NCBI RefSeq assembly: GCF_027498035.1
Contig: NZ_CP114978.1
Location: 1 to 64,000 of the forward strand
Source of the DNA: Pseudoxanthomonas sp.
GTDB taxonomy: Bacteria; Pseudomonadota; Gammaproteobacteria; Xanthomonadales; Xanthomonadaceae
Direction of reading: 5' to 3'
DNA length: 64,000 nt
Shown here: positions 7,579 through 15,133 of the stretch, one piece after another
Position numbering within the stretch: position 1 is the stretch's first letter
Layout: each line of letters begins with the position of its first letter
The notes under the pieces: generated by a model
Seen by the model: the letters and a program-made list of their open reading frames with translations, nothing else
Databases searched by the model: none
Told to the model about the DNA's origin: nothing
Translations under genes and position numbers: made by a program

Positions 7579-8901
7579 ATGAAACTCGTACAGGCGTGGC
7601 TGAAGATCCCGTTCTGGCAGCGTGTGGTGGCCGGCTTTGTGCTGGGCGCGCTGGCCGGCTGGGCATTCGGGCCGAATGCGGAAATCTGGTTCGGGCCGCT
7701 GGGCGACCTGTACGTCACCCTGATCAAGATGATCGCGATCCCGCTGGTGTTCTTCGCGGTGATCAATGCGATCTCGGCCTTGAGCGGGCAGAAGTCGATT
7801 GCAGCGCTGGGTGCGCGCACCTTTGGCTGGTTCGTCATCACGGCCTGCCTGGCGGTGGGCATCGGTTTGCTGGTAGGCACGGTGATGAAGCCAGGCACCG
7901 GCGCGTTGAGCATCGCCATCGATACGGCCTGGAAGCCGCGTGACGTGCCCAGCCCGATCAAGGTGCTGCTGGACGTGGTGCCGTCCAATCCGTTCTACGC
8001 GCTGACCGGCATCGGCACCAAGACCAACGCCGCAGGTGAAACCGTGCTGGCCGCCGGTCGCGGTTCGATCCTGCCGGTGATCTTCTTCGCCGCGCTGCTC
8101 GGCTTTGCGATGGTCAAGCTGGGTGACCGCGTGGCCGAGGCGCGCAAGCTCACCGCACAGATGAGCGAGATCATGATTCAGGTGACGCGCTTCGTGCTGG
8201 AGGTCACGCCGATCGGCACCTTCGGCCTGATCGCCGCACTGGTTGGTGCCTACGGTTTCGAGAAACTGCTGCCATTGGGCAACTTCGTGCTGGCGCTGTA
8301 CATCGCCTGTGCGCTGCACATCGTCATCGTCTATGGCGGCCTGTTGATTGCCCACGGACTGAATCCGCTGAAGTTCTTCCGCGGCGCCGCGCCGGGCATG
8401 CAGGTGGCGTTCGTCAGTTCGTCCAGCTTCGCCGCGATGCCGGTGGCGTTGCGTTCGATCACCCACAACCTGGGCGTCAACAAGGATTACGCGTCCTTCG
8501 CCGTGCCGCTGGGCGCCAGCATCAAGATGGATGGCTGCGGGGCGATCTATCCGGCGCTGTGCGCGATCTTCATTTCGCAGTACACCGGCGTGCCGTTGAG
8601 CGGCAACCAGTACTTCATCGTGCTGATCGCCTCGGTGCTGGGCAGCTTTGGTACCGCTGGCGTGCCGGGCACCGCGGTGGTGATGGCCACGGTGGTGCTG
8701 ACCGCTGCCGGCCTGCCGCTGGAAACCATCGGCTACCTGTACGCCATCGACCGCATCCTGGACATGATGCGCACCCTGACCAACGTTACCGGGCAGATGC
8801 TGGTGCCGGTGCTGGTCGCGCGCGAGACCGGCATGCTGGACAAGCAGGTCTACGATGCGGCGCCGACCAATGTCGGCGTGGAGCAGGTGATCGAGCGCTA
8901 G
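7579..8901 (+). CDS. Dicarboxylate/amino acid:cation symporter (DAACS family)
   Basis: A 440-residue transporter of the glutamate/dicarboxylate family (GltP/DctA type), inner membrane, driven by H+ or Na+. The ATG at 7579 begins MKLVQAWLKIPFWQRVVAG, typical of the family; earlier in-frame codons are non-conserved. Family landmarks: KMIAIPLVFFAVI in the N-terminal half, the Ser-rich hairpin FVSSSSFAAMPVALR (HP1), IKMDGCGAIYPALCA in place of the usual NMDG (helix 7), and FGTAGVPGTAVVMATVVL (HP2). The NMDG to KMDG change affects a residue near the cation and substrate sites, so the substrate cannot be named with confidence. The gene ends at a hairpin terminator. Confidence 0.92.
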   Translation: MKLVQAWLKIPFWQRVVAGFVLGALAGWAFGPNAEIWFGPLGDLYVTLIKMIAIPLVFFAVINAISALSGQKSIAALGARTFGWFVITACLAVGIGLLVGTVMKPGTGALSIAIDTAWKPRDVPSPIKVLLDVVPSNPFYALTGIGTKTNAAGETVLAAGRGSILPVIFFAALLGFAMVKLGDRVAEARKLTAQMSEIMIQVTRFVLEVTPIGTFGLIAALVGAYGFEKLLPLGNFVLALYIACALHIVIVYGGLLIAHGLNPLKFFRGAAPGMQVAFVSSSSFAAMPVALRSITHNLGVNKDYASFAVPLGASIKMDGCGAIYPALCAIFISQYTGVPLSGNQYFIVLIASVLGSFGTAGVPGTAVVMATVVLTAAGLPLETIGYLYAIDRILDMMRTLTNVTGQMLVPVLVARETGMLDKQVYDAAPTNVGVEQVIER

Positions 8902-8931
8902 TGCAGCGACACCTTTGAATCGGCAGAAATG

Positions 8932-8963
8932 AAAACGGCGTGCCTTCATCGGCGCGCCGTTTC
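8932..8963 (+). terminator. Intrinsic terminator after the symporter gene
   Basis: Arms AAACGGCG (8933-8940) and CGCCGTTT (8955-8962) flank a 14-nt loop, about 30 bp after the stop. The T-tract is short. Confidence 0.6.
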
Positions 8964-8988
8964 TACATGGGAGCGGTCGTGCGTCTTT

Positions 8989-9016
8989 TGTAGAGCGGAG
9001 CTTGCTCCGCTCTACA
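8989..9016. repeat. Dispersed palindrome, copy 2, overlapping a stop codon
   Basis: A perfect dyad with 13-bp arms, TGTAGAGCGGAGC and GCTCCGCTCTACA, around TT. The TAG stop of the metallo-beta-lactamase gene (9012-9014, minus strand) lies inside the right arm. The hairpin could also act as a transcript end for both convergent genes. Confidence 0.88.
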
Positions 9017-9878
9017 GGCGTGTCTTCTCCGCTGCCAGTTGCGCGTCGAATTTCTTCTCCGCTGCATCGGCGTATGCCGTGCAGGTCATCGGCTTGGGAT
9101 GCGGGTTGGCTGTGTCGGCGTAGTCCCAGCCGCTGGCATCGGCGTGCGGGGTGACCAGCAGGTCGCAGGGCAGGGCGCGCACGGTGGCGAAACTACCGCG
9201 GAACATCTCCACCAGATGCGGAATGCGCGGATTGTCGGCGAGCGTGTAGCCCGGCGCGCTCAGGCTATCGACGTAAGCGATGCGCACCGGCTTGCCCTGC
9301 CAGGTGTCGGTCCAGGTCCAGCTCATGCTGCCGGGCGTATGCCCGGGGGTGAAATGCACGGCCAGCGCGGTGCTGCCCAGCGTGACCACTTCCCCATCCT
9401 GGACGATGCGCGCCGGCGTCACCGGCGGATAGAGCATGTCGTCGCCGAAGTGGATGTCGCCGCTGCCGCCATGTTCCAGCAGGATGGCCGATTCGGCATT
9501 GCTCACCAGAGTGGCGCCGGTCGCGCGCTGCAGTGCGGCCAGCGGCCCGGCGTGATCGGCATGGGCGTGGCTGTGCAGGATCAGGCGTACATCGCTGGGC
9601 TTCACGCCAAGTCTGGCCAGGTTCGCCAGCACCAGCTGGCCAGCCTGCGGCATGCCGCCATCGATCAGGATCGCGCCGGCGTCGGTCTTGATCAGCAGCG
9701 ATGAAATGCGCGCGGTCCCGACCTGCCACACATGGTCGCTGATCTGTACCGGCGCCACCGGCGTGAGCCACGCGGGATCCACGTGATATGCGGTCAGTTG
9801 CGGCAGGGGCTGCACGGCCTGCGCGCTGCAGGACAGGCATAGCGAAGCCAGGATGGGAGGCAGCAGGGCAGGGCGCAT
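9012..9878 (-). CDS. Subclass B3 metallo-beta-lactamase family protein
   Basis: A 288-residue secreted metallo-hydrolase with a signal peptide (MRPALLPPILASLCLSCSAQA) and the length of the L1 enzyme. The zinc motif of subclass B3 is intact: HSHAHADHAGPL gives H104-x-H106-x-D108-H109, then FTPGHTPGSMSW (third His) and VTPHADASGWDY (last His). The MPQAG and GTARISSLLI segments are also B3-like. Its periplasmic role would be beta-lactam hydrolysis if it is a true enzyme of this class, but many chromosomal B3-like proteins have weak or no activity, so resistance is not claimed. No ampR-type regulator is adjacent. The last codons and the stop fall in a dispersed palindrome. A small membrane protein gene lies upstream on the same strand. 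Confidence 0.87.
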   Translation of the reverse strand: MRPALLPPILASLCLSCSAQAVQPLPQLTAYHVDPAWLTPVAPVQISDHVWQVGTARISSLLIKTDAGAILIDGGMPQAGQLVLANLARLGVKPSDVRLILHSHAHADHAGPLAALQRATGATLVSNAESAILLEHGGSGDIHFGDDMLYPPVTPARIVQDGEVVTLGSTALAVHFTPGHTPGSMSWTWTDTWQGKPVRIAYVDSLSAPGYTLADNPRIPHLVEMFRGSFATVRALPCDLLVTPHADASGWDYADTANPHPKPMTCTAYADAAEKKFDAQLAAEKTRL

Positions 9879-10036
9879 GGAGGCGGGTTCCGGTTGACGT
9901 CGTGGCGTGGATTGTCGCCGCCACGGCGTTCGTCTGCCCATGATGGGCGACCCGGAAGATGCGGCACTGGCGTGTGCGCAGGATAGAGAAACGGCCGCTT
10001 GCGCGGCCGGTCCCGTGGGATGTGGGTGGGGCGTTT

Positions 10037-10441
10037 TCAGACTTCCAGGCGTGGTGTCGCCATGCGCGTGGCGGCCAGTGCCAGCGGGATCGGCAGCAGC
10101 AGGCTGGCCACCGTCACCCAGGCTGGGAAGGGAATCAGTGCCGCCAGCCCGACCACGCCCAGCATTACCGCTGCGCCGACAGTGATCGCGGCACCACCGC
10201 GATTGGCGCGCGCGGTCAGCGCGGCAGACCCGCCGCCGATCAGGCCCGCGAGCGCCCAGCCGCCGACGACGCAGGCCAGCGCCTCGCGCGGTGCATTGGT
10301 CGCGTAGTCGGCAAGATTGAAGACCGTGTAGAAGTCCGAGCTCTTCGGCAGCCGGTACAGGTGCTGGTAACCGTAATACGCACCGGCAACGACGGCCGCA
10401 GCCAGCACGATGCCAAGCACGATACCCATGAGCGTACGCAT
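10037..10441 (-). CDS. Small membrane protein of unknown function
   Basis: A 134-residue hydrophobic protein that I do not recognise. It has about four predicted helices: residues 4-24 (LMGIVLGIVLAAAVVAGAYY), about 57-75 (ALACVVGGWALAGLIGG), about 84-105 (AAITVGAAVMLGVVGLAAL) and about 108-126 (WVTVASLLLPIPLALAA). The first helix is followed by a conserved-looking soluble loop (LPKSSDFYTVFNLADYATNAP). Gly/Ala-rich helices suggest tight packing. The ATG at 10441 begins right at the N-terminal helix. It lies upstream of the metallo-beta-lactamase gene on the same strand with about 160 bp between them, so co-transcription is possible but not shown. Confidence 0.7.
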   Translation of the reverse strand: MRTLMGIVLGIVLAAAVVAGAYYGYQHLYRLPKSSDFYTVFNLADYATNAPREALACVVGGWALAGLIGGGSAALTARANRGGAAITVGAAVMLGVVGLAALIPFPAWVTVASLLLPIPLALAATRMATPRLEV

Positions 10442-10756
10442 GACGCATTCATTCCATTGAGTTGGAGGCGCGCAGGATCGCGCGAAAGCGCACGGTACCG
10501 CAACTCAGATCAGGGCTCCGGCCAGCCATCACTGCGGCTTGCGCCATCACCATTGGCTCCCGGCATCGGCGCCATGGTCCGATCATTCGGGCAGGCGCGT
10601 GGCTTCTCGTGGTTGCTCGATGGGCCTCGACCTGACGATCAAGGCCATCGGCCAAGCCGCGGCAAGGCAACGCGCTTTGGGCATTGAGCGGCCAAAAATA
10701 AATGCTTCGCGATGCAGTTGTTTGGGGGCGAACACTTTCGTAACACCGCCGCCGCG

Positions 10757-10776
10757 CTGTATGCGTTTCGATACAC
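10757..10776 (+). promoter_or_regulatory. Upstream activator element 1 (candidate enhancer)
   Basis: CTGTATGCGTTTCGATACAC contains the dyad TGTAT/ATACA. Its sequence matches 15 of 20 positions of the reverse complement of element 2 (10838-10857). The centre lies about 179 bp before the predicted transcription start, a usual distance for sigma-54 activator sites. Confidence 0.6.
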
Positions 10777-10837
10777 CACCTCGCCCAGGGCAAGACCCTT
10801 GCCTGGCCTCGCCAATACGGACTTTCCGCGGGCCCGC

Positions 10838-10857
10838 CTGTATCGAATGGGTTACAG
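10838..10857 (-). promoter_or_regulatory. Upstream activator element 2 (candidate enhancer)
   Basis: CTGTATCGAATGGGTTACAG, a CTGTA/TACAG dyad. On the minus strand it reads CTGTA-N6-TTCGATACA-like, shared with element 1. Its centre is about 98 bp before the predicted start and 81 bp from element 1. Confidence 0.6.
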
Positions 10858-10889
10858 CGCGCCCTGGGCTGTTATGGCTTGTTCAAATC

Positions 10890-10902
10890 TAATTGATTGA
10901 TT
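10890..10902 (-). promoter_or_regulatory. Candidate IHF binding site
   Basis: The minus strand reads AATCAATCAATTA, an exact match to the IHF consensus WATCAANNNNTTR. It lies between the enhancer elements and the -24/-12 promoter, where IHF bends DNA in many sigma-54 promoters. Confidence 0.65.
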
Positions 10903-10919
10903 CAAAAAGATAAATTAGT

Positions 10920-10935
10920 TGGCACGACATCTGCT
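10920..10935 (+). promoter_or_regulatory. Sigma-54 (-24/-12) promoter of the amyloid operon
   Basis: TGGCACGACATCTGCT matches the consensus TGGCACG-N4-TTGCW except for one base (CTGCT). The invariant GG (10921-10922) and GC (10933-10934) are 10 bp apart, as required. The predicted start is near 10946, giving a leader of about 22 nt to the ATG at 10968. Confidence 0.8.
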
Positions 10936-10967
10936 CCAGCCCCATGCATGGCAACCGGGGAAGGACG

Positions 10968-11516
10968 ATGGGACAGAGCACCCTAGGAAGGATTCGGCAG
11001 GCCCCACCACTGGTGTTGATCATCCTGCTTGGCGTCAGCGCCCCGGGCGAGGCCTCTGATGCGCGCCGAGGCGTGCAGGCCAACCCGGGTGAGATCGTCC
11101 TGCTGCGTGATGTTTCCGCACGGCCGGCGTATCGGCCTGCGCCGCCGGGCGTGGCGCTGATCGTGGACCCATCCCCGCAGCAGGCGTTGTCCGGCGCCCT
11201 CGGCACGCGAGGCCGTTCGGAACTGGGAGAGCTGTCGGATGAGGAGTACGCCGCGTTCGATGCTGGCGCGGCCGGCGGACCACAGGCGCAGGGCCAGACC
11301 ACGGTTGAACGCATGACCCAGCAGAGCCTGTCTGGTTCGTTGGGTGGTCTGGCCAGTCGCGACAGTGGCGGCAATACGGTCAACCAGATGGTGGGCGGCG
11401 TCACCGGGTCGCTGGGCAATACCACTCGTGGGATCGCAGACCAGGTGACGGGCGCGCTTTCGCAGTTCCCGGGCATGGGCGGCGCCGCTGGCGGCGCGCC
11501 GGCCGGGGGAAATTGA
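10968..11516 (+). CDS. FapA-like first gene of a functional-amyloid operon
   Basis: A 182-residue exported protein with a signal peptide (GRIRQAPPLVLIILLGVSAP...). The ATG at 10968 has a clear ribosome binding site (GGGGAAGGA); an upstream in-frame ATG at 10944 falls before the predicted transcription start. The mature protein has an acidic stretch (SELGELSDEEYAAFDAGAAG) and a Gly/Asn/Gln-rich tail with two short amyloid-like segments (SLSGSLGGLASRDSGGNTV, GGVTGSLGNTTRGIADQV). It has no enzyme motif. By position it corresponds to FapA of Pseudomonas, which modulates fibre composition and secretion, but sequence similarity by eye is weak and the name is inferred from gene order. Its stop lies within the start region of the next gene. 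Confidence 0.6.
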   Translation: MGQSTLGRIRQAPPLVLIILLGVSAPGEASDARRGVQANPGEIVLLRDVSARPAYRPAPPGVALIVDPSPQQALSGALGTRGRSELGELSDEEYAAFDAGAAGGPQAQGQTTVERMTQQSLSGSLGGLASRDSGGNTVNQMVGGVTGSLGNTTRGIADQVTGALSQFPGMGGAAGGAPAGGN

Positions 11517-11518
11517 GC

Positions 11519-12163
11519 GTGCTCATCGCCTTCGCCCGCATCGCCGCAATGGCCTGCACGCTGCTGCTGGCCATGCCATTGGCACATGCACAGGCTGCGG
11601 ATGACTACGGCCAGATGCTGGCCTACCTCACCGACAGCCGCCTCGACGGCCAGGCGCTGAGCGATGCCAGTGGCGCGATCGCCGTGAACATCGCCGCGGG
11701 CGACGCCAACCTGCAGGCCAACCTGCGCAGCATCGCGCGCGGGCAGCGCGCCGATGCGCAGGTCGATGCGCGACAGCTTGTGGCCGACGACCGCGACATC
11801 GGCGATGGCCCGATGCACGCCACCGCCAGCATCGGCGGCAACGCACTCAACGGCGCCAACGGGCTGGTGTCGATCAATCAGGCCAGTGGTTCGGGCAATA
11901 CCGAACTCAACGTCGTGACGGCGGCGCTGGCCGAACGGGGCATACGCGAAACGTCGGACGAGGCACTGGCCTTGCCCGTGCGCGACGCGTCGGCAGGGGA
12001 GCGATCTTCCCAGGGCACCAGCGGGCCGGCCGGCTCGCGCAGGGTCGCGGTGGAATCCACGGCGCTGCAAGGGTTCACGGGAGTGTTGCAACTCAACCAG
12101 ATCGCGGGGTCAGGCAATACCACCAGCAATCAACTCGGAATTTCGGTGCAAGCCACGCCGTGA
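11519..12163 (+). CDS. FapB-like minor amyloid subunit with three repeats
   Basis: A 214-residue exported protein. The GTG at 11519 is preferred to the TTG at 11513 because GGGGGA lies 8 nt before it. The signal peptide ends LLLAMPLAHAQA. Three spaced copies of one motif are visible: ALSDASGAIAVNIAAGDANL (about 44-72), ALNGANGLVSINQASGSGNT (about 107-136) and ALQGFTGVLQLNQIAGSGNT (about 181-211). Each follows the pattern small-x-x-x-G-h-h-x-h-N-x-x-x-G-x-x-N, like the beta-hairpin repeats of FapB/FapC and other fibrous amyloids. The segments between them are polar and charged. There is no CxxC near the C-terminus, unlike Pseudomonas FapB. By order and size it would be the nucleator or minor subunit. 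Confidence 0.72.
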   Translation: MLIAFARIAAMACTLLLAMPLAHAQAADDYGQMLAYLTDSRLDGQALSDASGAIAVNIAAGDANLQANLRSIARGQRADAQVDARQLVADDRDIGDGPMHATASIGGNALNGANGLVSINQASGSGNTELNVVTAALAERGIRETSDEALALPVRDASAGERSSQGTSGPAGSRRVAVESTALQGFTGVLQLNQIAGSGNTTSNQLGISVQATP

Positions 12164-12202
12164 GCACAACCACCTAGTCACGAGTCTAGAGAGAGAACCA
12201 TC

Positions 12203-13429
12203 ATGAATGCGAATCTGAAATGGACGACGCTCGCCGTAGCACTGGCCGTGGTCACTGCAAGCGGTTCGGTTGCTGCGCAGGAAGGCGGCCGGCAGCGCGG
12301 CGACAGTAACAGGCACGACGTCAACGTCAGCATGGAGAGGGACCAGAAGCTGAAGACGGACATCAAACTCTCCGGCGATCCCGAAGTCACCGGCACCATC
12401 GATATCGACTCGGCGGCCATGGCGGTCATCGACAATCGCCAGAGCACCAGCGACAACGGCGCCGAGAACTACCTGCTGACCAACGACGCCAGCATCACCG
12501 ACGACGTCGGGTCTGGTGCCTCGGGCAACCTTCAGTTCAATACCGCGGCCGGTGACAACAACGCGCAGGACAATGCGGCCGCGCTGTCGGCGGCCGATGC
12601 CAGCTTCAGCTTCGGCATGGCGGACGCGGAGGTGTTCGTCAACCAGGCCGGTGCGTCCAACGTGACCCTCAACCAGGGCGTCGCCAACAGCGCGTCGATC
12701 GATAGCAATGCCTTCGCCAACGCCGCCGGCAACATCGGCGTCAACGTGACGTCCGGCAACAACAACATGCAGAAAAACGCGTTGTCGGCCTCGGTCGCGA
12801 CCTCGGCGGTTGCCCAGTCCAGCGTCAGCTCGAACCAGATCTCCTCGGGCAACATGGTGTCCAACGCCGGCGTCGTGCAGGAAGTCACGAGCTCGGTCGA
12901 CGTGGCGCTCAGCGGCACGGTGGATGGTTACACCCTGGGCTATGGCTACGGCGGCTATGAGGGCACGACCTCGGGCACCACCACCAGCGAGGGCATGTCC
13001 TACCAGGCCAACAACTTCTACCCGGATAACTGGAGTGGCGACACGCATCCCAGCGGCAGCCAGACCGGCCACAGCGACTGGGATGCCGATACCCAGGGCG
13101 CCATCGCCAACCCGAACCGTCCCGGCGTGGGCGGCATCGCGTTCGACAACAGTTCCGAAGGCAGCTACGAGGGCAGCGAGTCCGGCGAGCTGGGCTTCAT
13201 CGAACTGGGCTATGCCGAACTGGATGCGAACCTGACCGGCACGGTGACGACCACCGACTGGATCGTGCAGAACGCAACCAACACCGCTTCGTTGTCCGGC
13301 AGTGCCTTCTCCGGCGCCTCCGGCAACATCGGGGTGAACGTGTCGGCCGGTACCGGCAACCTGCAGGCCAACAGCCTGGCAATGGCGGTGGCGCAACCTT
13401 CCACCGGTAGCGGGAGCGGCAGCGAGTAA
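12203..13429 (+). CDS. FapC-like presumed major amyloid subunit, R1-L1-R2-L2-R3 layout
   Basis: A 408-residue exported protein with a signal peptide ending ASGSVAAQ. Three repeats are seen: GSGASGNLQFNTAAGDNNAQ (R1, about residues 102-130), ANAAGNIGVNVTSGNNNMQ (R2, about 170-198) and SGASGNIGVNVSAGTGNLQ (R3, about 368-395). A linker of about 40 residues joins R1 and R2. A long linker of about 170 residues joins R2 and R3; it is rich in Gly, Ser, Tyr, Asp and Glu (GYGYGGYEGTTSGTTTSEG, DNSSEGSYEGSESGELG). This is the domain plan of FapC, whose second linker is very variable. The protein has no cysteine at all, so the FapC CxxC is missing. The composition, signal peptide and repeats suit an extracellular fibril. 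Fibril formation itself is an inference. Confidence 0.75.
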   Translation: MNANLKWTTLAVALAVVTASGSVAAQEGGRQRGDSNRHDVNVSMERDQKLKTDIKLSGDPEVTGTIDIDSAAMAVIDNRQSTSDNGAENYLLTNDASITDDVGSGASGNLQFNTAAGDNNAQDNAAALSAADASFSFGMADAEVFVNQAGASNVTLNQGVANSASIDSNAFANAAGNIGVNVTSGNNNMQKNALSASVATSAVAQSSVSSNQISSGNMVSNAGVVQEVTSSVDVALSGTVDGYTLGYGYGGYEGTTSGTTTSEGMSYQANNFYPDNWSGDTHPSGSQTGHSDWDADTQGAIANPNRPGVGGIAFDNSSEGSYEGSESGELGFIELGYAELDANLTGTVTTTDWIVQNATNTASLSGSAFSGASGNIGVNVSAGTGNLQANSLAMAVAQPSTGSGSGSE

Positions 13430-13498
13430 CAAGGGCCGCAACTGGCCTGATGGCCAACGTGGCGGGTCCGGACGTTGCATCGCTTCCCGGTTCGGACC

Positions 13499-13535
13499 GA
13501 ACCCCGCCCATGTCTGGGGCGGGGTTCTTCCTCTT
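13499..13535 (+). terminator. Intra-operon terminator/attenuator after the major amyloid gene
   Basis: GAACCCCGCCC (13499-13509) and GGGCGGGGTTC (13517-13527) form a perfect 11-bp stem with a 7-nt loop, followed by TTCCTCTTTC. It lies 70 bp after the subunit stop and before the protease gene, so it probably lowers read-through into the export genes. Confidence 0.75.
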
Positions 13536-13554
13536 TCGCGAACAGGACCTGGGC

Positions 13555-14256
13555 ATGATCCGGACACTCGCGGTGTGCTGTGTGGTGTTGACGCTCGTCG
13601 GCGGTGCGGCGCCGGTTGATGCGGGTGGCGTCAGTTTCAGCGGCGTGCTCCCCAATGGGGCGCCGTATGAAAGCGATGTGCTGAGCATGCGCGAGGCACG
13701 TTTCCGCCACATCGTGCGCCAGCACACCGACTACAGCTGCGGCGCGGCGGCGCTGGCCACCATCCTCCGGTATGGCTATCGGCTGGACGCGGACGAGAAC
13801 ACCGTGATCCATGGGCTGATGGGCGTTTCGGATCAGGCGATCGTGGCGCAGCGCGGATTCTCGCTGCTGGACATCAAGCGCTACGTCGAATCGCTGGGCA
13901 TGCGTGGCCGCGGGTATCGCGTCGACCAGGAGCGCCTGCGCTCACTGCGGGTGCCCGGATTGGTGCTGATGGACGTGCGCGGGTTCCGTCATTTCGTGGT
14001 GCTCAAGCAGATCGTCGGCGATGACGTCGAACTGGCCGATCCGATCCTGGGCAATCGCACCATCAGCATGCAGGAGTTCGATCAGGTGTGGCCGACCAAG
14101 GCGGTCTTCATCGTGATCGGGAGCGATTTCGATCGCAACACGGTGCTGCTCGAGCGCACCGGCAAGGCCAGCGCGCGTGCGCTGTACGGGCGACAGGGGC
14201 CAATCACCGACGCGGAACTGCTCGATTTCGGGTTTACCCACGCCGATCTTTTCTAG
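13555..14256 (+). CDS. C39-family cysteine peptidase, FapD-like
   Basis: A 233-residue exported protein with a signal peptide (MIRTLAVCCVVLTLVGGAAPVDA). It has the peptidase C39 core: RQHTDYSCGAAALATILRYG with Gln-x6-Cys (Cys62), then RGFRHFVVLKQI with the catalytic His (about 145), then LADPILGNRTIS with the Asp (about 161). It lacks the ABC transporter domains of bacteriocin-processing C39 proteins, as does FapD. In Pseudomonas FapD is a periplasmic protease needed for amyloid export. The ATG at 13555 is chosen because upstream in-frame residues overlap the terminator hairpin and are not signal-like. The final residues (ITDAELLDFGFTHADLF) follow the peptidase fold. Confidence 0.82.
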   Translation: MIRTLAVCCVVLTLVGGAAPVDAGGVSFSGVLPNGAPYESDVLSMREARFRHIVRQHTDYSCGAAALATILRYGYRLDADENTVIHGLMGVSDQAIVAQRGFSLLDIKRYVESLGMRGRGYRVDQERLRSLRVPGLVLMDVRGFRHFVVLKQIVGDDVELADPILGNRTISMQEFDQVWPTKAVFIVIGSDFDRNTVLLERTGKASARALYGRQGPITDAELLDFGFTHADLF

Positions 14257-14267
14257 GAGTGCCAGTC

Positions 14268-15092
14268 ATGAAGATTCATGGGGTAGCGGCGCTGGGCATG
14301 GCGCTGGTGGGCGCACAGTTCGCCGCCAAGGCCTATGCCGACGAACCCGTGCAGCAGGAAGAGGCGTCGAGCCAGCGGCCGGGAATCACCGAAATTTCCG
14401 ACGAAGAACTGGATGGCATGCGCGGTCGTTACACGGTCGATGACGGCAGCGTGGCCTGGTTCGGCGTGACGATGAATTCTAGCTGGCAGAGCGATACCGG
14501 CCAGGTCCTGCAGAGCGCGTTGAAGATCGGCATGGACTTCAGCGATGGCAAGCAGCGACCCGTGGTGACGTTCGAACCCGTGGTCAGCATCACCGCGAGC
14601 GATGCGCCAACCGTGCTCGCCGACACGGCGCCGTCAGTGCGCCACGTCGTCAACGGCGCAGGCCTGGCCAACGCCAACGGCATGGTGCAGAGCGTGCAGG
14701 TGGCGGGCGACGACAACAGCGCGGCCAACGTGACCAGCCTGCGCGTGCTCGAAGGCGGAAGCATCCCGCTTGTCGATGCCGGTGCTGGCGTCCTGGGTCA
14801 TGGGGCTTCGGCCACCGTCGCAGCCCATCGCAATGGTGCGTTGGCGCAGGCCGGCATCGATGGCGGCGCGGCGCGGGTGCTGCTGCAGATCGAAGGCGCC
14901 GGTGCGGTCCAGCAGTGGGTCGGCAACGGCAGCATGGGGCAGACCATCCAGCTCGGCGGGTATCACCAGAACATCAGCAACTCCATGGAGTTGACCCTGA
15001 TCCGGCAGTCGGCCAGCGCCGGTGGCGCGCTGATGCAGAACGTGGCGCAGGCCATCGGTTTCAGCCGTGGCGTCACGCCTTCGAATTTCTGA
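14268..15092 (+). CDS. FapE-like exported protein
   Basis: A 274-residue exported protein with a signal peptide (MKIHGVAALGMALVGAQFAAKAYA) and a good ribosome binding site (AGGAG, 8 nt before the ATG). After an acidic region (ITEISDEELDGMRGRY) the centre holds one amyloid-like module, LANANGMVQSVQVAGDDNSA (about 132-152), and a related Gly/Asn/Gln-rich stretch lies near the end (VQQWVGNGSMGQTIQLGGYH). The DEELDGMRGRY start of the mature chain resembles small motifs near the N-terminus of other secreted self-assembling proteins. In Pseudomonas FapE is a minor fibre component related to FapB and FapC. The name rests on position, size and the shared module. Confidence 0.68.
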   Translation: MKIHGVAALGMALVGAQFAAKAYADEPVQQEEASSQRPGITEISDEELDGMRGRYTVDDGSVAWFGVTMNSSWQSDTGQVLQSALKIGMDFSDGKQRPVVTFEPVVSITASDAPTVLADTAPSVRHVVNGAGLANANGMVQSVQVAGDDNSAANVTSLRVLEGGSIPLVDAGAGVLGHGASATVAAHRNGALAQAGIDGGAARVLLQIEGAGAVQQWVGNGSMGQTIQLGGYHQNISNSMELTLIRQSASAGGALMQNVAQAIGFSRGVTPSNF

Positions 15093-15133
15093 CCGCCTTA
15101 CGCATGGACTTCGCACTCAGCAGGATGGGGATC

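Larger units (their letters stand above)
10442..10967 (+). other. 526-bp regulatory spacer before the amyloid operon
   Basis: No credible gene is visible. The left 300 bp is GC-rich and without clear features. The right 210 bp carries a stack of control elements listed separately: two copies of a 20-bp element, an IHF-type site in an AT-rich patch (about 10885-10920) and a -24/-12 promoter. Confidence 0.75.

Noticed and set aside
10944..10967. ATG at 10944 as start of the first amyloid gene
   Set aside because: It lies at or before the predicted transcription start, while the ATG at 10968 has a strong ribosome binding site and a better signal peptide.
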